Assembly (NCBI RefSeq): GCF_019399895.1
Contig: NC_091874.1
Location: 870,501-934,500, forward strand
Origin: Cardiocondyla obscurior
Lineage: Eukaryota > Arthropoda > Insecta > Hymenoptera > Formicidae
Length of the DNA stretch: 64,000 nt
Direction of reading: 5' to 3'
Shown here: positions 23,401-36,874 of the stretch, one piece after another
Layout of the letters: every line of letters starts with the position of its first letter
Position numbering within the stretch: position 1 is the stretch's first letter
Program-made: the position numbers and the translations under genes
The notes under the pieces: model-generated
The model's database searches: none
Seen by the model: only the letters and a program-made list of their open reading frames with translations
What the model was told of the DNA's origin: nothing

Positions 23401-24479
23401 CAAGAGATACCTTCGGAAGGAGAAGACGTTCGAATATACATAGGTCGATAAAAAAAACCTTCCCTAGGATTTTCAAAGATATTGAAAATAATGTATTTTC
23501 AATAAAACATGGTTTTCGAATAAAAATTTTTTAAAGAAATGAACACGAAGCAAAAAATAAGATGACTAACATTACCTAGAAAAGTGTGACTTATTTCATA
23601 AATGTAAGTTAACTGAAACAGCCGGGAATATTGAGAAATTTACCGGACAGGTCAAATGTCTCGACGTGGAAAAAAAGCATTTTGCCCTGCAAACATCGTT
23701 ACCATCGTGTATTCGTTGCTGACAACATTTAACTGTGATGCTATTTGTGGCTCTCTCTCTCTTTCTCTCTCAAATTAATTTTGCGTTATCTGCTGTGCTT
23801 CCGAATGCGGAAACTGGGAAACGCCGAGGCAATCTGTACGCGAAAAAAGTGTAATAAACATCGGGCTCGATAAATCGATCGGAATGTCGAAATAGCCGCG
23901 CTCGAGACTTAATTGTACGACATGTAATTATCAGTGAAGCGTGTCGACGGAAACTTAATTTTAAGGATCTTTTCTCTTTTATACTAGGGACCAATTCGAC
24001 GTAACATTGGTCATTATTTTGGTGTAGATCAATCATTGACGGAATTTTAATCTGACGGGATCAAGGCGCACCGCGTAATTTGAATAATCATTCGCGAGTT
24101 TAGTATCGGCCAGCAGTATTCTACAAATCCATCAATGGTGAAATTTGTCGTGATAAATGACACGGTAACATCCGAGGTTCTTCGTCCCGAAAGACGGCTC
24201 ATGATGAACGACGTCTTTTTACGGGGGAACCGAGTTCAAAATTTGTCTGTGAACGACCGTCTCTTAATCCCGCTAAACGACCTGAATAATTCGCAAAAGA
24301 GCTCGCGATATAATTCTATAGGTATGCAGTCCAGTTTTTTAATTATACAATCGATATCAGTTGAAGTAAAAATCGACGTCGCGCGGTAAACTCTCACATA
24401 CTTACAATTGGTTATACACGTTTGTCGAGCACGCGTAGTTGATTTCGCTATCATTAATTTCGATCGCGACGTGTAATTT
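20485..24479. other. Probable intronic DNA, no supported gene
   Basis: Ordinary AT-rich sequence. Frames of 60-109 codons appear on both strands (for example minus 21918-22247) without domains, signal peptides with splice context, or clear codon bias. I see no tRNA or transposon end. Confidence 0.5.
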
Positions 24480-25450
24480 ATGTTTATCAAGCATTTAACG
24501 ACCGCACGAATATTACGCGAGATAAGAGAGCATCATTTGTCGTCCGATCCCGCGGCTACCTTCGTCGAATGGAGAACGGCGCGGCGCGGAGGTATGATGA
24601 AATTAGCAGCGCGACAGGTCGCCACGAGCTGTACGCTCGGGATTAAAAGTGATGTTGCCGGTGGTTTCGCGCTGAAGGCAGCGGTCCGTAAAGGATTAAG
24701 CGAGTCCCCGGGAGATCGGAGGAAGAATGACGTGGGGAGAGGGAAAATTGCGGCGATTATGAGACGTAATTCGTCTGATAATAAGACGCCATTGTTAAGG
24801 CAACCCCTGGGTAGCCGTGTTACGTATGCATTAACCGGGCCGAGTAGTTTGCATACGCAGGGCGGAGCAGCACGCTCCGACACGTGTGCCATCCATCGTT
24901 TTCCGTGACGTAAAGTGACCACACGTAGACTAAAACACCCCCGTTATACACCCCCGGCCGTGCGCAAGGTACACGTTTCTTTGCGACGTCGTCGGGTACA
25001 ACGCATTTGGCACTTAAGCCCTCGTCCTTTTTCGCACATGCCGCTATACCTGGTTGAAAAGAATGCGGCCTGCAAGTAGAAGCGAATTTAAAAAAAGAGA
25101 ACGCCAGCACCGAGGGAGAATACCTCCCGCCGCAGTAATTATCATGTTACACGTGGCAACGAAACCGCTCGTGGCGGTATCGACTGATCCGAGGAAGACT
25201 AAACCGACAATAGCCCAATTATTCATCGGGTACTTGGAAATTACCAGACTAATTAAGGATAACGGATTAAAAGATTAAAAAGAAAAGGGATCGAGCCCGC
25301 GAACGAAAAGAAAATTACGAGATACTCGTCGCGTCGTATAATACAAAAGCGAAACGCCGCGCGATAAGTGACGCGATAACGTATCGATGTAGTTTATTGC
25401 TGTCCAATCGTGGAAATATAAACGCGCGGAGAGATTTACTTTTCATTGCG
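24480..25450. other. GC/CpG-rich block without a clear gene
   Basis: Open frames of 129-142 codons lie on both strands over 24480-24922, in antiparallel positions. This is what a low stop-codon density gives. None has a recognisable domain. It may be a regulatory block or an untranslated exon, but nothing seen here proves that. Confidence 0.35.
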
Positions 25451-28400
25451 CGAAATTGATATAAACTGTTGAACGCGTAAGGGCGCCGGGTGAAGTAAAT
25501 AATTCATGGTAGAACCTTTCCGATGACACGTGGGCTCAAACATGATGTCGCGCGGTAGTCCAGGATAAGAGTGGTGATTTGTTCCGGCGCATGATGCACT
25601 TCCGGTACACTTGACACCCCAATAACCCGCTTGGCCGTAAATTTTCCCTCCTCGACGCGCGGACAACGCAACATGAAATTTTATCCGATATAAGCGATTT
25701 ATGAGAACAACGCTTCTCGTCTTTTGCATGAAAATTTCTCATCGATGGCCGAGTTTCCAGGATAACAAAAAAGAAAAAAAAAATAGGTTTTGCCACGAGG
25801 CTCTCGTCCACTGCCGAGAGCTTCGAAATTATAAATTTGCGAGACATTTTATAGTTATAGGTACGAGAGATAACGCTTCCTCACTTCGAGGACTTCCGAG
25901 AAAATGACGCGAGACGAGAAATGCAGTTTTTCTTTTCCACGAGTCACGGTCGTAAGAGCGAGGTAACGGCACGCAAATATTTCGATCGAGAAAATTACAA
26001 AGCCGGAGTCGCGAAAAGTTAAAAGATAAGTTTGCTTGCGACATATGACGGATATTTATTAGATTCCGTCGCGTTGGCGAGACGGACGTCCGGGGTACGC
26101 CGCGAGATCATTCGTTTCATCTTTTAAACTGTCAATTCCGAACGTCTACGCGAATAACTCTTTATCTGTCGAAGCGAACTTTGTGTCCGAGCGCGAAACT
26201 AACGCGATTTTGGCTTGCCGTAAGGCGTCGGAAGGGAAATCTCGAATAAATTTCTACGCGGGAAAGAAAAATTTTTTCAGGTTTTCCTACATAATGCGAT
26301 GTATACGAGCGAGCAACATTTTCTCTGACCGAGGGCGTTGTTTGCGAGTCGAAGGCAAAAGTAAAACATCGAGTCTCGACTCATCTTCTCGCGAGAATCT
26401 TGTCGCGCTACATGTTTCTCCGTGTCTAATTACATTTACGTAATAGCCTTTTATACTCGTACACGTGACTAATTCTTGTTGCGTAACGTCCCGCGCGCAT
26501 GTAGGGCACCCATTTCTTCGCGGTCTTTACGTATTTTATAATTGGTTTGTGTAACATTTTTGTAATATTATTATAATCCCAAGTCGTGTATACAGGGTGT
26601 ATACACAAATATAGTTATTTCATTCGCGAAGCAAACTTTAAGATTCCGAAAGAACGCGATAATGTTGGATAGAAAAGACAGTGGTTTAAATAGCTAAGCG
26701 ACGAAAAAGCTATCTTACTATCGGTATTAATCGGGCAATCGTGATTGATGGGCTGAGAAAAGATGGCCAAGAGATTTCGTGAAAAAAAAAAATTCTCGCC
26801 TTACCGTCGACGTGCCGACGATGTTCGAAATCGGTGATTGATGAGATTTCAAAATGCGAATTTAAAATATTGCTCGCGCAACTTAATTCTTGGCATGTTC
26901 CCAATGTACGTATAATTGTATATTTTAACAAAAAAATATATACCAAGTGAGAACACCATGAAAATGTGATACGAAATATCCATTTCTTTAAAGTTTACAA
27001 GCAATCTTACGTTCTGCGTAGAATTTGGTCTCGATACGAGGTTACTGTAGCTTACGTTACCTCTTTCGGTCTTGCACGTTCCCTATCTCTTACGCGCAAA
27101 TAACTCTAAATAGCTAAGTCAATAGCTGAAAATCTACCGCCGACGTTGGTTCTCTCTCCGTTCGGAGCGAACATCAACGCGTTGAAAAGTTCTCAAGATG
27201 TTGCGGCGTATCGCGAAGTTCTGCCTTGAGCAAAAACATTTTGAATTTCGCTACCCATTCCTTCCGTTTCATCGCGTGTTTTTTTAAAGATATATTATCT
27301 AGTGCACGGTTTAGAGGCGATAAAACGCACGACTTGACTCGCGATGAAGCGTTACTTTAAGTCAAGCAAAAAGTCTGGCGTAACACCGAAGAAGCCTAGC
27401 ACCGCACGGCTCGTCAACTTATCCACCGTGTCTTTTATGCCTTTATCGTACATATAGTATAGTATAGTATAGTATAAGATACACATACGTATACGTATAT
27501 TAAATAAATGTAAAATATAGCTATCTCAAATTTATTCCATTAATCTATATTTATCACGTTTTTGTTTTTCTTCCAATTTCGACTCGCGATTGTCACGCCC
27601 AAGATTTTATTCAATTCCGCAACTCGTGATTTTTATATTTTCTACAAAATAATTCGATATAAAAATCTGTGTCCGACGTCAAAAGAAAAACATGGAGAAA
27701 TAGACAGTTACATTGTTTGGAAAAAATTTGCATTTTGTTGGTGTGGCGCACATTGAACGTGCAAATATAACGCACAATATATGTACGTGAAGAATAACAC
27801 GAAACGTTATTGAAACAATTTCGGTTTCCCGTAGTCGAACGAAAAGAAAAATATAGTTTCAGGATGTGTCAAATGCCAACTGTACACGTTAACAGATTTC
27901 TCAAGAGGAAAAAAGTTTACGTATGACGTTCCTTATGTGCCTTAAATACGATTTAAAATTATCAATTACGTAATTGTCCCTACTTTGTAATTTTTTTTCC
28001 ATCTATTTAAAATATTAGGTATTTGTCTTGTCCAAAAAAAATTTAAAATTTTATTTTAAAATAAAATATTATTGTTGTAAACGCAAGTAAAGTATTATAA
28101 CGTTATTTTGAAAACAAAATTAAAAAATATAATTCTATTTCATCAATATTTAATTTTATTTTACTATTTCTGTTAATGAACCTCGATTTTATAACAAATA
28201 AATTAATTGATAATTGGAAATATTCAGTAACAACAAAATTATTTATGCGGATTAAAAGCTTTGCGATATTTATCCGATATGACTTAACGACGACTCAGAA
28301 GACCACAAAATTGATGTAATTAAATTTGCATCCGAAAGAGAAAAGACTGTATAGATTCCTTGTAGAAAAGAGGAAGCATCTATCTCCTTTTCCTTTATAA

Positions 28401-31400
28401 TTTTTTGCTTCGCTTCCGAGTAGAAAAAGCGAAACAAAGCTGCGCTCGCGCTCTGAAAAGCCTCTCGCGGTTTTTCCCTCTCCCTTTTCTTTTATGACAT
28501 CAGAGCGGTCGATGAGGACCTTTCAGATGGAATGAGATTTCTTCGACATAGAAAAAGCGGTGACTTTAGGCGACAATATATATCGGGGTAATACCGACAC
28601 CCAGAAGCAAGAGAAGCTGTAATGTATTACCGTGTGATCTCATCGTCGGCTATCAACTCGCTGGCTTTTTCCTCTTATGCTTATTGCAATCGAAAATATA
28701 ATTGTGCCGTTTATATCATTTGTCAAAATTACGGAATGCTTTCGACAAACAACTGCGACGAAACAACAAAACGAAAATTTGTGAAATAAGCCTTGTTTCA
28801 CGCGTACAAATCCCAGGAACATTAAAATCTCTCCTTCTCCCTATATCGCACAATTCGTCTTCGTTAAACATTCATACGTATGTGCCCGCAGTCGTTGGCG
28901 GAGGATGAAATAAAGGTTACGTGTGTTATATCGCGTCCGTTCGCGACTAGAGAGAGATAAAGTCGGCCCGTGTAAATGACCATACACGTGATACGCGCGT
29001 TCGCACGCGCTGCGTGACATCGTGCCACAATTAACCAACCGTTCCTCGTACATCAGATCGCCGCCACACACGTGCGCACGTTCGCGTAAACTCAACTCGT
29101 GGAAGATATATGTACAGCATATATCGGCAATATGCATAATATAGTTTTTCGTCGAATTAAATGTCAGGCTTATGCATAATGCATCGCGATATTTTTAATG
29201 TAACATTTCTGCCTTACTGAACGCCAATGAAATTTCTCGCCATCGATCGCGCGCCGTTCAATATTCGCACGCATCTAAAATAGAAGTGAACCTTGACACA
29301 AGAAATCGAATTTTGAAATAACTAGATATTACTAGACGGCACTTTGCGCGCGCGTTGTTTACTTCTGTTTTTTTCTACGTAAAATAAAACTGTTTTATAT
29401 TTAATAATTTTCAACAACAAAATACGGATTTACGTGCATATCTTACATGGAACTTTAAATGTATTTTATATGTATATGTACTAGAGATTGCAGAGCGCGC
29501 GCGTCATTACATTCGGACATTAGTAGATTATATTAATTTTTTCAGAATAATTACATTCGAGTCTTTGCCTCATACAAGATTGCCGCGAACAACGGATCTC
29601 TACACGCGCCAAAAAATTATTGTATTTTTAAAACTGACGTTTCAAATCTCTTAGCAACAATATAAAAAATATTACTTCTGATATTACGTTAGCCCGTTTT
29701 TTTAACATTAAGCTGCACGTTTGTAGGATTGAAAGAATAAGAAAAAAAAAAAGAAAAAGAAGAACTTATGTCAGAGATATATAAGAGGACCGTACAAAAG
29801 GGGCCATATAAAACCTAAATATAATATGACGATATCAGATACGATAAGAGCGATGGGACAGAAAAAAATGTTTGAGCGGCGTTATAATGGAGAAGAAATC
29901 AATATACTGGTCTCAGACGCAGGTTCGAAGTTCGTGTAGATTTTTGCATCGCGGCGGCACCGCAAATCTCTCGGATGACATTTGAATCACTTGAGATTCC
30001 GGAAAAGCCCAATCTCCTACTAAAGTTGACTGCCAGGCACCAGATACAAGATTAGGAGCACGCGCGTCGTAACACACGTCTACGTCAGTTGGCATAGTTC
30101 TCGTCGTTAAGGGATTTCAACTTCGCACACGTTTTCCCCGGACGCTTTTAAGCCATTATGGGGCGGTTTGAGTTCCCTTTGTTACGAGTCAGCGACCAGC
30201 TTAGTGCCAAATCGAAAGATACAGAGAATTTCGCCAGCGTTTGCGCCCCGACGCTTGTGACAATTCGTCTTGTGGCTTACTACGGCCGGGAAAACATTCC
30301 CAGTAAACGTATACGACGTTTCACGCGTTCCGCCTAGTTTTCGTAAGTGGAAGATACGTATACAGCGCAAGTAAACAGGAAATTCCACTTCTATGTTACA
30401 CGTAATTGTAAATCTTGCGGGTTAAACTTAAAGCTCGTGGGAGTGTCACCTAAACCCTGAAATACTTTCAAATGAGATTAACAAACTACAATACTTTGTC
30501 AAATAGAGCAAACAAAAATGTATGCGGTAGCATTTACGGAAATGCTTTTTCGGAAATTATTGCAGAATTGTGAAAGTTTATATACATATATATCTCATTA
30601 CGCTACTATTCCGATCAGGTGTGCATCGAGAACAGAACGTTACTTCTATTTGTACAATAGTATGCGCATCGCGCTTGCCGCGAGGTAAGTTTGGTCACGA
30701 GTTCCGCAAATTTCCGATGCAAGGTCGGTTGTTGCATTCGAGACGGTTTCCTTTGAAACAAGAAGGACACGTATACATTCCAAGTGTCGCGCTTTTATTA
30801 AAATCGGTGCCTGGCAAGTGTATATCGATCGAATATATTTACAAAAGAACTCAATGCGCCAAATATAGAATTTCAAATAACGAGATAAATAAATATTTTC
30901 TTCGACTTGGAACAGTTGCGGGAACTGGGTAAAACGGTGGCAAGGATGTTTACCGAGATGCCGGGTAACAATGCGAAATAAGATGAAGCGTCAAAGTTTG
31001 CGCCCCGTTTCCGTTTCCGTTTCCCTAACAAACGCCCTGGTTGGCGAGAAACGTGCAACCGGGGCACTGACTCGTTCAATGACAACGACAACGGAGCACA
31101 TAAAAGGAGCAAACGTTAAGATGATTATTGCGAGTGTTCGTTAAGTCTGCTGAAAACGTTAACATTACTGTGGAAGGGAACTTTTGATGTAACAATTGCC
31201 GTTTAAGGAGATAATATTAAGACCGCGACGTGAGAAACAGAGAAAGGCTCGTGTAACGTTTACGCAGGGAAACTCGATCGTTGCAATTAAGAACATTATA
31301 TCGAAAACATTTTATTTAAAAAAAAATCAAAACGATGCGCGAGGAAACTCTCCACAGCTATGGCAAATGGAGATAACGTTATCTTTCGTTCTTGCAGGGT

Positions 31401-34400
31401 AATTTTGTAATTATATTAGCACAAGCGCGTGATAATCGTAACGTATTAGCCGCATTATCGAACCCTGCAAAACTCTCCGAAATTATAACGATATCGTCGA
31501 GTTAGATACACAACGAATTCATGAGAGAATCCCTCTTCGGGTGTTAGCTAACGATGTTGCGAGAGTTCAGACAGCGATGTGATATACGAACTATAAACTG
31601 AGCTGCAAGCTATGAGAAGTGGTTACACTTTTCCGACAGGGAATAAACATCATTAAAGTTAATCTAGAGCATAATCATTGGAAAATTCGACGGCGGGTTC
31701 TCTGGTAATTTTCACTTTATATACGCGCACATTGCTACGTTTCCTTATTAGATCTTTCAAATCGTAGATATCTAAACTGCGTTTAATTCGATTACCAAAC
31801 AAGTCGCCAGATTCTCAAATAAACAACTAATTATGGATTAAAGAAAGTATTCAATTTTTTTCATTTTAATTACGAGATCTTTTTCGTGCGTTTGTCACAA
31901 AAGAACGTTCGGGTTTTCCCGTTTCAAATATCTAAATCTTTTATCTGTTCTTTTTGTAAATAAAAAAAAAAAAGCATTCAGTATTTCTCCTTTCAAATAA
32001 GACCTGTCTCATAGTATTTTATGCAAGATGCTGCTTAGTGTTTTTCGGTTCGGTTGTCAAACGTTTCATTCTCGTGACAGCGCGCTATCTATTTTTCAGG
32101 TCAGTTGTCAAATTATGTTTTCTTCTTTTTCCGATTTTCCATTTAAAACAGAATTTAATATTTCAAAATCAATATTCTATCTCTTCCATTCTTATACTTG
32201 AAAGAGTATTTTTTAATTAAATAAATACTCTACTCAGCAACATAAATGTAATCTCGCAATCTGAATGTACGCACGGAATATATAATATTACATCAATTTC
32301 GTTTAAATATTTATAAATTTTAAATACACCGGAGATTTGTTTTTGTTGAAAAAGATAAAACAAAGCTTTATGGAAATGGTCTACTCGCAAAAAGAAACCT
32401 TCAGGACCTACGCTACGCACAGCTGTACTCTATTTTCCTTGAATATTGGATTTCCTAGATTCACAGCGCACGAAGGCAGGCCATGGTCACACTCCGACAT
32501 TCCGCGATTATCCAGATCGTGCCATCGTGAATAGATGGGACAAAACCAGCAACCTGCGACCACAATCGCGCCCTAATTCTCCCGGTACGGCTTGATTAAT
32601 CCAATACCTGTCGGTGCTTATTTCTAGCGATTTCGTAATTAACGTTGAATTGCTCTCGCAATGACTCGCTCATCGAGTCGCCACTTTGTTACCATGTTCC
32701 TTTCTTTTAGTCACTTGCATTCCGTAGGACAAAGCGTCTTTTTTAAAAAGAAGTTAAGATCTTGTTATTCTAAAGGTTATTTTATTCAACGATGCTGCTG
32801 ACAATTACTGCACAAAGTGATCGCTATGCTCGAAACAATTGTATAAATATCTGACCATCTAGCAAAAACTAAACAAGATATTAAAATATTGCACCGATAT
32901 AATTGTTTCATCAGGAAACGACTTTGAAAATTTTCAACGTTTTATTTAAAAAAGTAAATAACAGAAAATAGAAAATATCTCTCGTCTACAACAAAAACTT
33001 ACATCGTCAAGATGATTCTCGTTTATCACAATTTGCTAGAAAATTTTACTTATCGTTAGACGATCTCTATTCGTTCATTTCTTTAAATAGCACGAGGAAA
33101 AAAAAGGAGAAATGTCACGAAACTTTCAATAGTAATAATTAAGAGAACAGCATCACACGTCGAAACCACAGATATTTCATTAACTTTATTAAATGATCCA
33201 TCGCAAAGTTCTCGACATTGTCTCTCGGCGGAAGAGCACTTTGAGGGGACTAGCAGAATTTCATTAATCAACCGCACCGATAATGGCGGTGACGTGTCAA
33301 ACAATGGTCAGTTTGACATTGGCCACGCCCCGATCAGAATCTCGTAATTACTCCTCACTCTCCTAATTAACCTAGATTAAAAGTACATCAATGTGATCGA
33401 TTAACGAGTGAATAAGCAACGAAAGTATCCAAGTTACATTTCTTCTTTGAAAAAGTTTTCTCTTGAAAATTTTTTTTCTTACAAAATTTTTACTTGATTT
33501 TAAATTGCCGATACGCGCTACCCTAAAACTTTTCTTTTTTTTTTTCTTTTTCTCCGTTCAACGTAGCACATTTTAAAAGTAATTGTGGCAATTAAATTGT
33601 AGACCTCAACATAAATTATTTTACTTTAAAAATCATCCAACTGCACTTCTAATAAACTTTGCTGCTTCCACAGTGAGTAATATAAATATTCAAAAGCTAC
33701 GGTATACGCAATACGATAATTCAATTATGGGATTAAACGGTGGAATTATTTCTTTTTCGTCGCAAAGAAAGAGTTCGAATTCGCATTAAATCCGAATTAA
33801 GAGGGATGATTAATGACGACAGGTTTCTATAAAAAAAAAAAACGTAGTAAACTAGTTGGAAAGACCGATGCTCGGATTCAAGCTGGCGTTGCGAGTTTGC
33901 ATTCCTGGATCAAATCCAAAAATAAGTTCGCCTGGACGACCGCAGGAAATGCTATAACGTCATTTATTTACCAAAGCGTAAAGCGTCAAGCGGAATCGTT
34001 AATCAATTTTGGCGCATCGCGGTTACATTCTGATCAGCGTGCTTGCGTGATATCGAGTAAACAAAATATTGTACATTTTTATTACGTAAGACGCGCGGCA
34101 CTGCTCTTGCGCTCGTTTTACGACATCGTGAATTCGAGATACGTATATGAAATACGACTGCCCACGCGGTCAGTTATTTGCGTAATCGTAGTCAATGACC
34201 TCACGACCTGTACGTTTATTTCGTCTGGACATGAACCTTGAGCCGATTTGTCACCCTGTATTATCACCCGGCTCATTCACGGTCTGCTTTGTACGCCGAA
34301 TTCAATTCGAGTAACTGTCGAGGGATTAACCCTTTAATCGATTACGTCTTTCTCCAGACAAAGAACAGTTGTTGAAACTTTGACGTTAGCTTGCTTTTCC

Positions 34401-36135
34401 TTATACAATAGAATATAATAAAAAATTAAAAGATTGAGTAATAACGTCTTTCTTTTTCCACAACATTTTTATGAAATAGCAAATTGCTTTGCTATTTGTT
34501 CAAATCCATTTAACCGAATATTATTGCGGAGCAACATTTTATTATGAAATGAAACGTTAATGTTGGCCGAAGTTGCGAAAAAGCAATGAAAGCTCGGAAA
34601 CGATCTGTAGAACGCGCGGCGGTATGACAAACGACGGGAACGAGTGTCACGAGCAACGAGTGATATCGCGTGTATCATAAAAGCGTGCCATTTGTAAAGG
34701 CGTTTGCGCAAATTGCTTCTCCGTCTACAACTAAGCAAATGTCTTTCTTTCTTTCTTTCACTTCTTCTCTTCCATCTCTTTCTCTGCATTCACATTGTAC
34801 TTGCGCGCACCTGCCATATCAGGGTGCCTTTGAAACGCACCGAATTAACTTGCTCTAAGAGGATTGGACGCCTAATTCACTACGTGCTGCGAGCTACGAG
34901 CTAAAGTGAAAATCCGGTATCACAAAACGGAAAAAAAGAGTATATCTGCGACGCGACAATAAATTTTCTATTATTATGAAAAATGAGAAACGAGTCGAGA
35001 AAATGTATTAATAAACTATTCAATTATGCATAATAAAATTGATTATTCTTTACTTTCCTGAATAACCGATAAAACAATTAGCTCTGTCAATAACTACTTT
35101 TATAAAAATTGTAAAAAAGATCATCCAACAAGTATACATTTAACTACAATAGCTTTTTTTCTTCCTACTACTTGCGGTCTCATTAATATGGAGAATGTCG
35201 ACAACGTAATATATTTTCAAGCGATGAAATGGAATCTATGAGCGCGTTAAAACTGATGTTGGATTCACAGGGACATTAAACGTCCATAATGATACCGCAG
35301 TTACCGGCCTACCTGTTGAAGCATCCGAGTGGAAACGATCGAACGACAGGTTGTGCCCCTCGGGATTACGATGGCTTCGCGCTCGTTGCGGGCACAAATT
35401 TTTAACGCTATCGAAATATCACACTTATTTGATTAAATAAAACGAAGGATGACTTTACAGCAAATTACAATTAGTACAAAAACACTTTTTATCTGACGGT
35501 TATACGCACGGAGTGAAAGAATCCAAGGGTTGTAATTACGAACGAAGAGAGCTTTCAGAAAATCGCAATGTATAATAAATTCAAAGTTTTGTTTCTCGCT
35601 GCAACGAAATATGTTGTATTTTTCGCGATCAGCGATCTCCGCAAGCAACAAATCTCCTTTGTAGAACATGATATTCGCGTTGGGATAAAAGCGTGATCCA
35701 CATATCGTCCCTTTGCTCGTCTTCTCGGATGTACATCCGGATATTTTTCTCATAGCAACCGCGTTGACGTCCCACCTGGCCGCTCTCGTGCATTTGCTCG
35801 CTCGCGGTATTATTTTCGTGACATTTTCAGATGATCCACCATCAGTTTCTACTTGATACAATATTACCAAAGATCGAGAATGACACGTAGCATACTTGCA
35901 CCGTCGTGTGTGTACATAATGCCGGATAAACCTTTTCTTAATTTTTTTTTCTTTTTTCTTTTTCATATTTTATTTAACATTTATTTTACGCTGATTTATT
36001 CTATACCATATTTTCGAGCATATAGTATAGATAAAGTTAAACAAGTTAGTTAATAATGTAAAAAAAAAAGTCAAATAAAATCTAACTTTTAACCCAATTA
36101 ATATTTAATCGCTGTAGTATTAAATTTATTCTCTT
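25451..36135. other. Probable intronic DNA, no supported gene
   Basis: Mostly AT-rich with scattered short frames. A pentanucleotide repeat (ATAGT)n lies at 27454-27476, and a small perfect hairpin (GTGTATAC, AGGGT, GTATACAC) at 26586-26606. A 177-codon minus-strand frame at 35433-35966 starts in a Lys-rich poly(T)-derived run; I find no domain or splice support for it. Confidence 0.45.
27454..27476. repeat. (ATAGT)n pentanucleotide repeat
   Basis: About four and a half units of ATAGT. Confidence 0.95.
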
Positions 36136-36746
36136 TTATTCAATTTTGAAAAGAAATAAAATATCCAAGTCTCGTATCAAGATCTGCACGTATGTGAAAA
36201 GCTTCTTCGACTTCCCTATGTAACTTGGAAAGTGGAGCACGAGCTTTGCTTCTGTGCCCTCCCGATTACTCCTGCCAGGTTGCTTTTCGAACGTAAAAAG
36301 AATATTTGAATCCGACTGGACGACAACGCCCGCGTCCATTGAAACGTCGTCGGTTCGCTGATACGAGACGGTAGGTCGAGAAACCGATGGGCGCATCCGG
36401 TAATCTTTCGATTCCTCATTCTCACACACGCGAACTTTGGTCGCCGCGGATTCTCGCGCGCTCGACCCATTGATTTTGTGAGACGAGCAAGAAACGCGTC
36501 GACGGAGAAGAGAGGAGAAGGCCGAGAAGAGCGGTAGATCAGATCGACACGGGGGTGCGAACGAGGACGAGAGAGACGAAGAACGACGCCAGCACTTTTG
36601 GAGCACGCAGACATGGTGGCGAAGGCCAGACTGCACCGCCCTACTAGAATCGATACGTCAATCGTCCCTGCCTGTGGACGGGAAAGACGGCAGAGCGAAT
36701 GCCGAGTAAAAGATGACGGAGAAAGAGAAAAGTCGTCTCGTTGCAA
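36136..36746. other. GC-rich block with overlapping minus-strand frames
   Basis: Two minus-strand frames (166 and 176 codons) overlap here, and one contains the context GCCACCATG near 36615. The minus strand is pyrimidine- and CpG-rich in the manner of a 5' untranslated exon. No protein domain is visible and codon patterns do not favour one frame. It could be an alternative promoter or first exon of a large minus-strand gene, or simply GC-rich intron. Confidence 0.3.
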
Positions 36747-36842
36747 GATGTTTCTACATATGCTCCAATAATTTCAAATAGTTTTAATAGAAACACCGTC
36801 GCGAAACATTCGAGTCTTGAAAAAGAAAAAAAAAATTAACGT

Positions 36843-36874
36843 TTATAAATGTTCGCGTTCGTTATAAATGTTCG
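36843..36874. repeat. 19-bp direct repeat, about 1.7 copies
   Basis: TTATAAATGTTCG recurs 19 bases apart (starts 36843 and 36862). Confidence 0.85.

Noticed and set aside
24480..24922. Paired 142- and 129-codon frames on opposite strands
   Set aside because: Antiparallel open frames over the same GC-rich DNA indicate low stop density. Neither has a domain.
26586..26606. Perfect hairpin GTGTATAC with AGGGT loop
   Set aside because: A short AT-rich palindrome of this size is expected by chance in 64 kb and no flanking structure supports a transposon or RNA gene.
35433..35966. 177-codon minus-strand frame
   Set aside because: It begins in a Lys-rich run derived from poly(T) and has no recognisable domain, promoter or splice context. 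It is long enough to be mildly unusual but not supportable.
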